A stretch of 64,000 nucleotides of DNA. Source: Diphasiastrum complanatum. Taxonomy: Eukaryota; Streptophyta; Lycopodiopsida; Lycopodiales; Lycopodiaceae. Below are positions 36,230-49,392 of the stretch, piece by piece. The notes beneath the pieces were generated by a model. It was not told the DNA's origin and ran no database searches. It saw only the letters and a program-made list of their open reading frames with translations. The translations under genes and the position numbers were made by a program. The number at the start of each line of letters is the position of its first letter. The first letter of the stretch is position 1. The stretch lies in NCBI GenBank assembly GCA_029204225.1, contig CM055107.1, positions 15,620,900-15,684,899 of the forward strand, written 5' to 3'.

Positions 36230-38395
36230 GCTCCCTCTCAAAGTGGGCAGTTGGATTAATTTCAATCTTCTTTTCTGCTGCTCGAACAAAGCCTTACTGA
36301 GTGGCTTCGTAAAAATATCAGCTGTCATTTTCTCTATGGGTATGAAGACTGTCTTCAGTATCTTCTTCTGGACTAAGTCCCAAATGACATGAAACTTGAT
36401 AGCTATGTGTTTCGTTTTCGAGTGAAATACAAGATACATGATCTTTTATAAGATAGATTGCTAAAGTATTATCCATTCGAGCATGTTGAAGTCTTCAATG
36501 ATCTTTTGAGTGTACTTTTGTTGGTGAAGATACAAAGTCTCTCATGATCTGTAAGGTCAGCGATCTTAAATATTTTAAAAATGTCTCTTTTTGACATCTG
36601 AAATCAAATCTCTTCTTGAGAAGAAGTGTGTCATCAACATAGACAACTAGAATAATTATTTCATTTTGAACAAGCCTGATATAGACATTTGACTCAACAA
36701 ATAGAGGTTTGAAGCCTAAGAAACATAGTGCTTCGTCCTTCTTTCTATACCATTGTCTGGCTGCTTGTTTCAGACCATAAATGCTTTTATTCATGTGACA
36801 TCCGTATTCTGGATATTCTTGGATTACAAAACCAAGTGGTTGGTCTATGAATAAGTCTTCTTCCAATTCTGCATGCAAGAAAGCAGTCTTTTCATTCACA
36901 ATATGGATTTTTAGATCATGAGCCACCGCATATGCAAATAACAAACGAATTGATGTATGTTTGACTACTGGTGAGAAAGTATCAGTGTAGTCAATCCCAT
37001 ACTTCTGTGAAAATCCTTTAGCAACGAACCTTGCTTTGTATCTGATGTTTTCTCCATCAGGACCTGTTTTGATCTTGTAGATCCACTTGCATTTGACTGG
37101 TTTCCTTCCATCAGAAATAGGTGCAAGTGTCCATACATTGTTCTTATACATGGATGACATTTCATCCTCCATTGCTTGAATCCAGCGATCTTTATCTGGT
37201 CCATCAACAACTTTTTTGAATGTTTGAGGTTCGTTAGAGAAACCACAAAATTCGATGGCTGTATTAAAAACATCTTGACCATACCTTTCTGGTGGTTTTT
37301 GTTATCTTCTCATAGGTGCTTTCGAGTTCGATTTTGCAAGTTTCGAGTTCGATTTTGATTCAAGCTTTTCTGCTGGAATTCGAGCTAGTGATTCAAGTCT
37401 GTCAGACACTCAATCTTGACCTCCCTCCGAATCTGGTAATTTTCTTTCATCTTCTGCTTGTTTTACTTCAGTCGTCATTGGTAGCTCATAATAGTTTTTG
37501 AGAATTTCATAGCCGACTAGATCACTGTCTGCTATGTATTTCAACTCATCAAATTTAACATTTCAAACAACTTTTATCTTGCCAATTTCAGGTACATAGA
37601 CACGATAATATGATTAATGTAACTCGAATCCTACTAGAAAATCTTGTTTTGTCTGTTCGTCGAGTTTATTTCTCAACTAATCTGGTATGTGCATATACAC
37701 TGTGCATCCAAATGTCCGAACATGTGCTAGATTTGTCTTCGACTTCCACCATATCTCATGAGGAGTTTTATTCGGTATTCGAGATTTCAGAATACAATTT
37801 TGAAGATAATTTGATGTAGCCACTGCTTCTGCCCACAACTGTTTTGGTGCCTTCACATGAGCCATCATACACCTAGCAGCTTCCATCAATGTACGATTCC
37901 TTCGTTCAGCTATTCCATTGTGCTGAGGTGTGTAAGATGTAGTCTTCATCTGCATAATACCTCGATCAGTACAGTAAGCCTTGAATTCATTGGAAATGTA
38001 CTCACCTCCACAATCTATGCAAATTTGCTTCAACTTATTGCCTGTCTGCTTCTCAGCCCAATTCGTATACTCAACAAATTTCTCGAAAGCTTCAGATTTA
38101 GTACGTATAAAGTATACCACAGCGAACTTGCTGAAGTCATCAATAAAAGTTATGAATACTTTGCATCACCCAATGACAATACTCCGAATGGTCCACAAAT
38201 ATCTGAATGCACAATTTCAAGTACCTTAGTTGCTTTATAAACATCCTTACTGAAAGGTGTTCTAGTCATCTTGCCTTTAAGATAGGATTTGCAGGTAGTT
38301 CAAATATCTCTACTTTTGATTTTGACTCCTTGAATTCTCTAACTTTTGTTGGCTTGGTACAAGGCTTCCATGTGCATACAATATCCACTTTCACC
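36161..38395 (-). pseudogene. Ty1/copia pol (integrase to RNase H), truncated and broken
   Basis: Minus-strand order: zinc-binding pre-integrase tail (about 38390-38250), integrase core with CGGEYISNEF, TPQHNGIAERRNRTLMEAAR and GCTVYMHIPD (38120-37677), and RT from WTLAPISDGRKPVKCKWIY (37170). The RT continues with DTFSPVVKHTSIRLLFAYAV, NEKTAFLHAELEEDLFIDQP and the YVDD catalytic box (VVYVDDTLLL, near 36640). RNase H tail: SKTKHIAIKFH...MTADIFTKPLSKALFEQQ (36439-36270). 'KTAFL' replaces the usual 'DV-AFL', removing a catalytic aspartate. Frameshifts separate integrase, RT and RNase H. Gag, protease and the 5' LTR are missing; the match ends near 38395. The RNase H frame runs a short way into the LTR. 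Confidence 0.87.
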
Positions 38396-38813
<418 letters not shown>

Positions 38814-38899
38814 GCATTCACAAGACACAAATAGGAGAGAACTCAACTCTTTGATTGAACAAATGAAAGTTGTGAACATAAAATACAAAGGATTTGGCC

Positions 38900-38912
38900 C
38901 TTATATAGTTGG
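38900..38912 (-). promoter_or_regulatory. TATA-like element
   Basis: Minus strand AACTATATAAGGGCC. It resembles the core promoter of plant LTRs and genes; the stretch 38880-38810 followed by the (GA)n run would be its transcribed leader. No LTR ends or coding region could be tied to it. Confidence 0.35.
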
Positions 38913-39830
38913 GTCCAAATGAGCTGAAGTGGCATTTTCTTATTGACTCTTTTCTAAAACTAAGAGTCTAAGTTAACTTGCTTTTATTTCTTTTGCAAGT
39001 AACTTGACTTTACAATGCTTTGGTAATATTCTACTTGACGCCACATAATTCCCTATTGTGCTTCGAGGCACTTAACAAAACTTAGCTACTTATCATGTCT
39101 AATGCTACTACAAGGCATATGTATAGCTATTGGCACTTTGTGTAGTACAAGTGCACCATTATGCGATGTCTCATTTTATTTGATTACAATGTATACAAAA
39201 TTGAGGCAATGAGAGCCCTCCGTATATATTTGCTTCATGCATTGGGCATGTACACAAATGGCTCTCCATATTCATTTGCTTTGTGCATTGGTCATGCACT
39301 ATAGATTGCCAACATGCCCCCCACACTATCTTCGTGCTAGTCCCATATTGGCAATAAGGTATATTCGAAGTGCACCTTCGTCGTGGCATTTATGGAAGTT
39401 GGAACTGGTCAATGCTAGAGTGGTTGTCAATCTACTTTTGCTTTGCTAGTTATGTCAGATCTAGTGGATTGTAGTCTACATGGATCTGCTTGGATCTTGA
39501 GCCAATTTGACGGTGTCAAGCGGCAATGGTGGGTTGGATGTTGCCTCTGTTGAAACGATGAAGGTGAAGGTGAAAAGGGGGGGCATTTGTTTTAAATAGC
39601 TCTTCTAATTGACAGATGAGAGGGGGACGATGCGAGGAATGGAAAGAGAATGTAAAATGTGCCTAATCTAAAAGAATGGAAAAATAAGAAACGTAAAAAT
39701 AATGAAGTCGAAAAGGGAAAAAATGTGAAAAATAAAGAATGAAAAATGAGCCTATTGTATGCATTTTTTTGGACTTCTTTTGTCTTTTTGTCTTTTTTTT
39801 TTTTTGGAAGAGTATAAGGGGAGGGAGAAT
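38913..39830. other. No gene recognised; polypurine tract at its end
   Basis: It contains a short diverged duplication (gagagccctccgtatatatt.. and ggctctccatattcattt.., near 39208 and 39259). At 39811-39829 aagagtataaggggagggag looks like the polypurine tract preceding the LTR at 39831. Confidence 0.4.
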
Positions 39831-40349
39831 TGTCATGTCCATGACAGTACATAGGATTCAATATACTCCTAGTCTTGGATATGCTGTACTCCAGTGAAAC
39901 AAGTTGTTAGTTATGCCACGTCATACTGGACGTGACCCAAAAGTAACTACTATCCTTGTGAGGCCCATAACACACTAAATGGAGTTAGTACAAGGTTTGG
40001 GACCGTATGTGCATGTGTAGAGTATCAATAGCAGTTCTATGAATAGAGGATCCATGCATAGAGACTCTATTCTAGAAGAATCTATGTATAGGGGAGTTGG
40101 GACCTTGCATTACTAAATGTACAGGGGGTTCTAAGCCTTATATAAGGAGGCCAAACTCGCCCTACTAATCCATCTTATGGTTGATTCATTGCCAGGCTCT
40201 CACTCTACTTTCATGCTTCCTATTCCTTGGCTTGGGGGTGAAGCTTCTAGAGCTGATTGGTTGCTTCTACCTAGTTGAGTCGTTTCTCCATAGTGTGTTT
40301 TCCATTGTGTTTTTCTTGTAAGCAAGATCTTGAGGAGCTTTCCCTTATA
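39831..40349 (+). mobile_element. LTR, about 519 bp, related to that at 30.3-30.6 kb
   Basis: It starts TGTCATGTCC after a polypurine tract and ends cccttata just before a primer-site-like TGGTATCACAGC (40351-40362). A TATA box (TTATATAAGG) is at 40138-40147. Its first 250 bp match the minus-oriented LTR at 30370-30625. The two overlapping frames of about 140 codons at 40271-40700 straddle its end and are incidental. Confidence 0.6.
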
Positions 40350-40350
40350 G

Positions 40351-40362
40351 TGGTATCACAGC
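40351..40362 (+). promoter_or_regulatory. Primer-binding site with one mismatch
   Basis: TGGTATCACAGC against the usual TGGTATCAGAGC, one base after the LTR end. Confidence 0.6.
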
Positions 40363-42586
40363 AAGGCTTACGAAGATCAGGGAACTTGGAGTGGTGGTGT
40401 TTTTCATTGGAATTTTGGTGGAGATCAACTAGTATTCTATTCCAAGTGGTGGAACAAGTGTGCAACTTGGTGGATTCTCTCGGTTTCAATTTGCATGTTG
40501 CTAAGATCCATGTCTCTCTTAATCTGTTGTGGTTTATAGTGAATTGTCCTAGAAATCCAATTTCTGTTGCTTTTTTTGGAGCTTTTTCTTGTGTAGCTCC
40601 AATCTTGTGTAGATATGAATTTTCCAGCAAGTGTACATTCATTTTAGCGATCATTATTGTGAAACTAATGATGCATGCTAGTTCTTTCAATGATTTATGA
40701 TTCTAGGCTATGTTTTGGTCAAAATTGCTTGGTTTTTCATGCTTTTTGACACAAAATAGATAGTAAGAACCAAAATGCAGCAAGATTAGATCAATTAGAT
40801 GGCTATAATCCTGAAAATTGGTTTGCATGTGCTAGAGAAAGAGTTGCATGTCATGAATTTCCAGTGATGAAAAAATTGAAAAATAGCCAAAAATCATCAT
40901 TTTTGCTTGTCTTTTCATAAAGTTGGATAGTAGGTAGCTATAGAACACCATGTAGAACAAGCTTGTAAAGTGGTGAATCAAAGTATTCTAAAGTTGTCCC
41001 TAAAGTTAGAGCCAAGAATTCTAGGAATTGGGCTTGTAGGAAGTAAAAAAAGTATAAAAAATGATCTCCCCAAGCCCAAAAGTGATGCTAGCAATAGTCT
41101 TAAATGGTCTATTAGACTTTCGTGAAGCATTCATACAGATCCTATGAAGTAGTATGGGCTGAGAACAAAGATTTATTGGTTTGTAGAAGTCAAAATAGCT
41201 TCAAACTTGATGGACATGAAGCATAAGCCACTGACCATCAATTTACAGGTCTGATAGCTAGCTGAGAAGGTAAAAAAGAATGCTAATCATGCTGTAAAAA
41301 ATTCCATAATGATCTCCTTATGGATTTGGAGATATCCATTCCCCAGAGATCACAAAAAATGAGTGTTCATCAAGCAGAAGTAATGGTCCATGTGAAACAA
41401 CCAATCTTCCACAATTTGAATGTTTTTGAATGAATTTTGATCATTCAGCCTGCTTGAAGTGTGCCCTACTACAATTTTTGGCTGATATGTTCTCACACGT
41501 GTGAAGCTTAGGTGACAGGCTGATGTGTCAAGTGTCTTGATCACTAGGTCTCCCTCAGTTCTGAGCTTTACAGCACCTAATTTGGTTTCCTGTAGCCAAA
41601 GTTATGGCCGTTTGAAGTTTTGCAATTTTGTGAGTAAAACTGGCAAGATTTGAAATTGTTTTGATTGCATGCTAGTGAATTTCATATTTTGACTCAGAGT
41701 GATTCTGACATATATAAGAGATTCATGTTTGTTTTGAGTGGTTATATGCATGTGTTCTGACAGTTAAGACACAAATTAGTATATGTAGCTGACAATTTCC
41801 ATTAAACTAAAATTTACGTAAAATTCCATAAAGTCAAAAAAAGCTGTTAATGTTGCATGTCAAAGCATGCATAGTAGACATTAATTCAGTAAGATTAGGA
41901 ATTGACTAGTGAATCATTTTTTCAATTTCGATTGCCTAAATACTGACAGTATTTTTGACGAATTATCAAGTTACGCAAAAATTTTAAATAAAATTTAAAA
42001 CTCCGAAAATTCAAAATTTTTAGTTTTTTTTTCCAATTTCTTGAATTATCTATGAAATGTACTAAAGTTGGTGAATGACCATATTGAAGTTAGTTTCAGT
42101 CTGATTTTGGTCAACTGTATCCCAATAGTTAATCAATTATCAACTAAATTTAGTAATTTCCAAGAATAGATAAATCAAGATGGTCGAAGAAACTACAAAT
42201 CAAGCTGCACCATCCTATATGGTGATTTTCCAATAGTTGAGTATGGCACTCAATGATATGAATAATTGGAATATTTGAGAGATCATTAAATGGGAGTTCT
42301 TCAAACCCAAGTCAAATTGTTGTCTTCGCCCAATTTCGGTTTCCAACCACAGACTTACTCGGGAGAGAAGAAAGAGAAGAAACCGAAAGTCGTACAAGGC
42401 TCGTAAAGTGGAGCAGTTACTTCAGCCTGCAATTGAAAGCATCATGTTGTTCTTACACCGCAAAGCATCATATGACATTCAAATCTCTAATTTTTATCAT
42501 ATCCCATGGTAGTAACTTAGAAAAAGTAAAGAGTGTAAGCAAATATGATATTATTATGCGAGGTCAGAACTCAAACTGTGATGCCA
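40363..42586. other. Non-coding; presumed interior of a non-autonomous LTR element
   Basis: No gag or pol motif follows the primer site. The stretch holds one CACACGTGTG palindrome (41494-41503). Just before 42587, aactgtgatgcca is a weak match to the reverse complement of a primer site (ggctctgatacca). Confidence 0.4.
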
Positions 42587-43048
42587 TGTCAAAAATTGTG
42601 ATGAAGGGAGGATTCAAAATGTCAGGGTTAATGCTTGATAACATGGCACTAATCTACCTTGTTCTTGCATCCACAATTACTAATAGCTGAAAAAATAGAT
42701 GAATCAAATAGCTACAAACTAAGTTATAGAGCAAAATAGACCATTCTTAATTTTCTTTTGTACTTAACTAAAATGCTAAATTTTGAGTTTTATATTTGAA
42801 AATAAAGGTACATAACTTCAACTGAATTGCCTACGTTATAGTACTAGTAAAATTGAGCATGATAGGACTGAAGGTCATGACCTAAGTTTGAGTTCTAGTT
42901 TTTAAACTACAGAGAGCATAATATCCTATAAGGAATTTTTAAGTCTACATCTTGAAAGCTTGTAGCACTGAAAGACTTTGGCTGCTTTTTCTACTTAGAT
43001 GGCAATTTAAGCTTTTATAGAAATATCATGAAACATATTGTCCTAGAA
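42587..43048 (-). mobile_element. LTR-like dispersed repeat, copy 2
   Basis: Partner of 29402-29830, in the same orientation. It begins tgtcaaaaattgtgatgaag and ends at ttgtcctagaa. The degenerate primer site at about 42574-42586 suggests a 5' LTR of a minus-strand element, but no coding part lies on that side. Confidence 0.55.
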
Positions 43049-45430
43049 AATGGCTCCTAGGACATGCACCAAAAGCTGCCATGGCCCCAAATCAATCTCC
43101 AAAGCTAGCCCAACTTCTACATTTAAGTCACTGGCTTTTTCAGATGTCCAATACTTATAAGGCCTAGCTAGATATAATTTGCTAGCTCATCCATAGGTCT
43201 GACACTTAGCCATTTTCATCTAGACTTGCTTTGGGACTTCTTTGGAAAGAAACTTTGGACGCCATGATGAGTCTACTAGGAGCATTTAGGACTCTTGAGT
43301 CACCTTTAGAACATCAAAATTTAAGTTTTCTACTCTTTTACACGGTCAAGTATAAATGGGTTTAGCTCAAAAAAACGTTTTGGTTCAATCACATAAGTCA
43401 ATCCACAAACTTGTTATTTGAGTTTTAAAAGATCAAGTCTTGGGGGCAAGAACCAATTTAGTATCATCATGATTGTCTCCTACAAATGTTTTTGTCTACA
43501 ATTGTGTAGAAGAAGGTAGATACTTGATTATAGAGTGTTTAGCATTTTGAAATTAATTTAAATAGGTTTTTAGCCTTTGGTTTTAGTAAAAGCCCCTTGC
43601 ACTTTAGCAAATTTAGGGTTTTTTTTTTTTTCTAGTTGAAGATAGATTCTCCTCTAGCATTACTTGTCACCCAACATGTCAAGGGTTGCTCTAGTATGCC
43701 ATTCAAGTCTATGTGCATGGCCCACACATTGCACCAATGGTAAAATGCGTAGCTAGAGATATCTATTTTTTGATTAGTGTAGGGTGTGGGTGTTATAACC
43801 CCCTAGGTCAAGATGGCATTTAGACTCATTATGTGTCAAGGGCTTAATCCAATGGTACTATAAGCATAAAATTTCTATTCATATAGACCCTAGTGCATCT
43901 GATTTTGATTGAATTGTAATTTGTTAGTACATCCAATGATCCATATCATGGTGGATAGAACTTGAATTGTGGATTTATTCACCCAAATTTGAATCCTTGT
44001 GGGCGCATTGAGAGAATATATTGTGACCTTGTGTGCTTGTGATTTAAGGTTGTCATTGTTTGGATGAAGTTTGAATGCTTAACTTTGTCGACATTCTTAG
44101 AGGTTTATGTGCTGGGCCTAAGCGCCTAAGATGTAACATTGCCCATAGTTGAGCAGTTTGAGTCTCACACCTAGAAACTTGTTGACAAGAAATAAAGGTA
44201 GTATTGAAAAGTGACAAAATATAGAAATGAGATTTGACTAGGTACTAAAACTCCTTAGATCTTTTTCTTTTAGATCTTATATGTCCATGTGGTCCAAGTA
44301 ACATCAAAGTCAAGACCTTCAAGTGAGCAAGGAGACATCCCACTTATTTGTGAATTGACTTCACAAGTTGCATACTATAAACTTTATAAACTATAAAATA
44401 TCTACTCTCTTTTATTATTAACTAGACTAACATACAATTGACATTTGTCCATGTCCAATCCCAAGACCAAGGTTCAAGCTAACATGTTGTTGCTTGAAAG
44501 TTGAAAGATGAGCCAAGCCCAAGGCTTCCAAAGAAGTTTTATGGCAATCTAAATATTACATGATACATAAAATGTTCCAATTTATGCTAGTAGCTTATAT
44601 CCATAGTATTTATATATTTCTTGCAACCTTCAAAATCTATCAAGAATTGTAATTGTTTGTGGGTAGCAAACAATTCAACTTCTCGACATTTAGAGACTAG
44701 AAGCCCTTTGATTGATATAATTATTATTTTCAAAAGCAAAAATTTACAATTATGATCACTTCTTATACTAATGGCTTGTCATGCTTGATGTTGCCAATTT
44801 TGTACATTCAAATTTTGCCATTCAAATACTAAATCAGTTCAAATGGTTTGAAGGCCCATAATATCCTACAACAAGCAAGAAAACTTGATTATTAACTAGT
44901 TGAGAACTTCGACTACAAGAAGGTTTACTAGGGCATCTTCCATCATTATCCTCCCTTGACACAAAACATGAACTTATATGAATATCTTGCTATTGGCTAT
45001 GATAGGCAAAAAAATGTAAGAAAGAAAATAATGTTAGAATCATTGATCATATTAATACTTTTGAATGCATAAGACACAATATTGATATTCTCAAAGCTCC
45101 TCTCATACACCAAATGCTTATATTTCTTTCCTAGATTTGTTTTTTATTATAGGTAATATAATAATACTTCACAAAGACAACAATATAGGATTAGGCTCAA
45201 CTACATAATTAAAAAGGGTAAGATTGTAATTATAAATCAAGTTGTGCTTGTAGATTAAACACAAGCTTAATCTAAACAAATGATTTAAGGAAAAGCCCCT
45301 AGACAACTCACATGCCATCAAAGACAAAGACTTATTGATGCATATTGTAAACAGAAAAAAAGGATCCATGGAAGATGGACATGAATTTCATATGAGTGTA
45401 GCATTAAGTGTACAAGTTTTAGATTGTAAA

Positions 45431-45435
<5 letters not shown>
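43049..45435. other. No gene recognised
   Basis: AT-rich non-coding DNA with a T13 run near 43619. No frame of note. Confidence 0.4.

Positions 45436-45485
<50 letters not shown>
45436..45485. repeat. (AC)n microsatellite
   Basis: 25 AC units. Confidence 0.95.
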
Positions 45486-45489
<4 letters not shown>

Positions 45490-45555
45490 GGGGTATGCCC
45501 GCCAATGGTGGGCAGTCGAAGGTCAAAGGCGGAAGGGACAATCTTCGTAAGTGCA

Positions 45556-45850
45556 TATGCTTTTGTATACAATGTATGTATGTGTATGTGAATGTGTATG
45601 TTGAAGACAACAATGAGTGTGGGCATATGTGGTTATGTGTGTATTTGTATGCATGTGTGCATCTATGTATGTGTGTCGATATAAATGTGTGTATGTATGT
45701 GTGGTGTAGGTATGTCGTTGTATGTACGCCGATGTATGTATGTATGTATGTGGGTGTGTATATATGCAATGTATGTTAGTGTGTATATATGCGTATGTAT
45801 GCATATGTGTGTCTATCCATGTATGTATGTGTGTGTAGATGTGTGCAGGG
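45556..45850. repeat. Low-complexity (TATG/TGTG)n tract
   Basis: Degenerate run of tatg, tgtg and tgta words without a fixed period. It accounts for the His/Thr/Tyr-rich or Val/Cys-rich frames that cross it on either strand. Confidence 0.85.
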
Positions 45851-46250
45851 TGTGATTTTTTGGTGAGCATCAAATCCCATAACAAAACATGCAAATAGAC
45901 TAGGTTATCTACCATTGCCTCCAAGGCATTAAGTCTGACAATACTGGCATTCCTATAAGCATAACTCACAACACTAATCAACATCTCTACATCTAGAAAT
46001 AACTCTTTTTTGGTGGAAAAAAATATCCATGCTTTTGTTGGAGGTATAACAATCCGTCCACTCCTAATTAGCCACACAACACCGTAGATGTACGTACATC
46101 TTAGTGCCAAAACAAAACATCTCCATCAAATTGCGCACAAATGTTTGTGATTTACCATAATATTCACCATTTGCAACAACACGAACAACGTTAGCCAAAA
46201 TTGATGTTTTCAACATACTACCAATCGTAACAAATTTAGTTTTGTTAGGT

Positions 46251-46251
<1 letters not shown>
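45851..46251. other. No gene recognised
   Basis: Spacer between low-complexity tracts. Nothing supported. Confidence 0.35.

Positions 46252-46341
<90 letters not shown>
46252..46341. repeat. (CA)n microsatellite
   Basis: About 45 CA units. Confidence 0.95.
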
Positions 46342-46346
<5 letters not shown>

Positions 46347-47764
46347 ATGCACTTTATTAAAGAGAATTCTTAAATTGGCATTACTAGAAGAGCTTTATAA
46401 AAAAACCCCACAAAATATAGGAATTTCACATGGTTGGACCTTTTTATAAGTATGTGGTACTTCTTGATTGGCCAAATGCTAACTTATAAAGTCTAAGATA
46501 ACTTGGTATAGTATATCGACCTTACAATAGATTTTCAAATGAATAAACTATCTTTGCTTCAAAAGTTTCCTACAATACTTTTAGACACTAGTACAAAGAT
46601 TTGAGCATGATTGGTGCTTTGGGATACATTGCATAGAATTTATGATCTACTTTGAACTCTAAGCACTATTGTGCCACACAATTACAAAAAAGGTTGTTAT
46701 AGCTATGAATGGATTTTTGTTCTATCTACAATTCTTAAAATTGAGGACTCATTTGTCTTTACTTGTTTTTAGCAAAGGTTCATTTTATGTTAGCATTCCA
46801 AGTAGATCTTGTTGATGATGATTGGTATCTTTATTGGAGATCTCCCATTGTTGCTCTCCATAAAAGTATAGGTTGGTGAGAAGATTATCACTTTTGAATG
46901 TTCGACATTGTTATCCAAGGGTTGGTCTATCTAACTTACAATACCCCACTATATTAGATGCCCATTTCAATACTACACCAACATGGAATAGCAAGATGAA
47001 AAATCATCCACACTCTTACTTTCCATAAAATTAATTATCCTTAACAAATGATCATAACAAGAATATTATTTGTGTTTTTTGAGTCCAAATTCCAAACTCT
47101 TGCAACAACTATATAACTTACACGTCATACATGGCTTGCTTACAATATGTAACACTGCTTTATGATCATTAAAGAAAGTGAAGCACATGGTGAGCAAATA
47201 GTATTGATATTTTTCGATATTGTAAATCATTGCTAATGCCTCTCATTCCATGGCAGTATAATTGATCTTTATTGCTCTCAAAGCAGATTCATCAATCTTT
47301 TTTTTTTTGCTCTCTAGATTAAGTGAGTGCACTCCTCTAGCACATTTTCATGCGTCCATGTGTATATGAAAGTCCTTGGTCTGATATGATGGTTGCATTA
47401 TTCGAGCACACAAGAAATTTTTCTTCAACTTATGAGACATGCTACATTGTAATCTATAAGTGCTTGTTTAGCAAAGTTTATATAAAATTTATGAATAGCA
47501 ACAATGTCCTTGTTGGTCACTTGTGGCCTGAACGATCGCCGGCCGCAGCAGCCATCCTCTCAAACGATTTGTCAAGCTGTGAATGTGTGGTTTCTGTAGT
47601 TGTTGATCCATTGTGGTAACTGGTCCGTGGCCATTTTGGTATGCTGGGAGGTGCACTCGATGTATCAGGATTTTCAGCATTGGCCTTAGAGGCAGCTTTG
47701 CGCTTCCTTGTAGGTGTCTACACCTTTTATACTAGATGATCAAGATCAATTTTGCGGAATGCAA
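46342..47764. other. No gene recognised
   Basis: AT-rich DNA. The 89-codon plus frame at 47350-47619 has no known domain. Confidence 0.4.
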
Positions 47765-48035
47765 GAATAGGTATTGAACAAAAGGTAGCAAAGAGCAAAA
47801 CGATCACAATGAACTGATAGTAGAGGGCAACGATAGCAGTGAACTGATCTAGTAGAAAACAATGATAGCAAAGCCGTGAGAGAGTAGAAAGGAGTGATAG
47901 CAATGAATCGATCTAGTAGAAAGCAAAATAGCAATGGATTGATAGCAGAAAGCAAGATAGCAATGTGAACTGATTATAGCATAAAGCAACGATATGTTCA
48001 CTGATAGCATAAAACAAGGATTGCTGAACTGATAA
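47765..48035. repeat. Degenerate tandem repeat of 'gatagcaatgaactgatctagtagaaa' type
   Basis: About seven loose copies of a word like gatagca(a/g)tgaa(c/t)tgat, with agtagaaa(g/a)caa between them, spaced about 25-65 bp apart. No coding sense. Confidence 0.65.
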
Positions 48036-48097
48036 TTTGGAGGGCAAAGTATTTACTATCCAAATTCAAATTAGATAAAGTAGGCCCATGATTGGTA

Positions 48098-48102
48098 GGC
48101 CC
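48098..48102. other. Target-site duplication of the outer copia element, left copy
   Basis: GGCCC here and again at 60043-60047, flanking the two LTR ends. Confidence 0.9.
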
Positions 48103-48671
48103 TGTGAAGAATTGAAAAAGATTATCTATGTTAGATATAGGGGTCTTATGTTTTTTACATCAAGCATCTAGGTGTAGGATGTTGATAGGAATAAATTTGG
48201 CAGAGATGGCAAATTATGCATTTTCACTTGTAATGCCACTATTGAGCCAAAATAGAGTAAGAGGCTAAACACTTGCTAATTAGAGTGTAGACAAGTGTAA
48301 AGTTTTTGTTTGATGAATTCCAAGAGGTCCAATAGGATATAGAGGTGGAACCTTGTGAGGTCCAATAGGAAATTGAGGTGTGCTTGAATATAGTCCAATA
48401 GAATTAAGAGGTGCATAGATCAATGATCCAATAGGATCAAGAGGTGACAAAATGTGGTCGAATCATAGTTAAGCATAGTGGTAGCTCGTGGACCTACTAG
48501 TATCATTGTACTCCTCATTTTGAAGTCAATTGATTTGGTGATTTCATGGATTCTGTGAGTTATTGGATTTCTAGCTTTCTCTCTCTACCCGAGAGCTCTT
48601 GATGCATTTTCTCTCTCTACCCGAGGAGAGCAGCTTGTTTTTACTTAGATTATTTTTTGAATACTTCCCAC
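48103..48671 (+). mobile_element. 5' LTR of the outer element, first 569 bp
   Basis: It matches 59306-59874 with about four differences. It starts TGTGAAGAATTG and stops at the CCCAC target of the nested element. Confidence 0.95.
48667..48671. other. Target-site duplication of the inner element, left copy
   Basis: CCCAC here and at 54372-54376. The uninterrupted 3' LTR has a single CCCAC at 59870-59874, which confirms the insertion point. Confidence 0.95.
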
Positions 48672-49353
48672 TGTAAAAATTACAGCAAATAAGGATCCTA
48701 AAACACTTGAAATGATGAGGGAAACAATAGATTATGATTTCATAAGATTAGCACAAGTTGAACCATCAAAATCCATCAAAAATCTATGCTTGAACCTCAC
48801 TAAATGGCCCAAATCCTTGAAGAAGGCTTCACACGTGTGAAAGTACGGCCTCCCACAGTCTGAGTACTGTACACCAGACCTACATTCAATCCTATAATCA
48901 TTAGTAATCACAAGTACTCAAACAATTATGAACATAGAGAGCAATTGCACCATTATGAAAGAAAAAACATGAAATTGCTTGATTGATTTTGGTGAGATAT
49001 CATCACCTATATATACATGATCCATCACGGTTTTGGGCAGGTATGAGTAGCCCTAAACCTATCCCTAATGCTAATTTTGGTGGATCTTTCATCCCTACCA
49101 AGTTAGGGTTGGAATCTTGGAGATCCCTCAACAATGCAAAAATTACCAAAAATAGCTCCTATTTTTTCTCCCTTGTATCTAAGCATAATTTGGACTCATT
49201 ACAAAGGTTCTAACACTTAGGTCTACTTGAGAACATCCTTATGAATGGAATCCTATGCTCTTTGGCACGTGTGACAAGCCACATCATGACCATCTAACTA
49301 TTTACAAGTCATATGACCAAAACTAGTCAAGCTAAAATTGTGAATTTTTAACA
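48672..49353 (-). mobile_element. 3' LTR of the nested element, 682 bp
   Basis: Minus orientation TGTTAAAAATTC...TTTTTACA. A TATA box (GTATATATAG, minus) is at 49007-49016. It contains CACACGTGTG at 48830-48839. Confidence 0.95.
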
Positions 49354-49392
49354 CTCCTCCTCACTATCTAGCTTGGTTCAATCATTGCTTTA

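Noticed and set aside
40271-40700. Two overlapping frames of about 140 codons on opposite strands
   Set aside because: They straddle the LTR end and primer site at 40349-40362, lack homology, and are mutual shadows.
45485-46348. His/Thr/Tyr-rich and Cys/Val-rich frames of 94-195 codons
   Set aside because: They are produced by (CA)n and (TATG)n low-complexity DNA; no domain.
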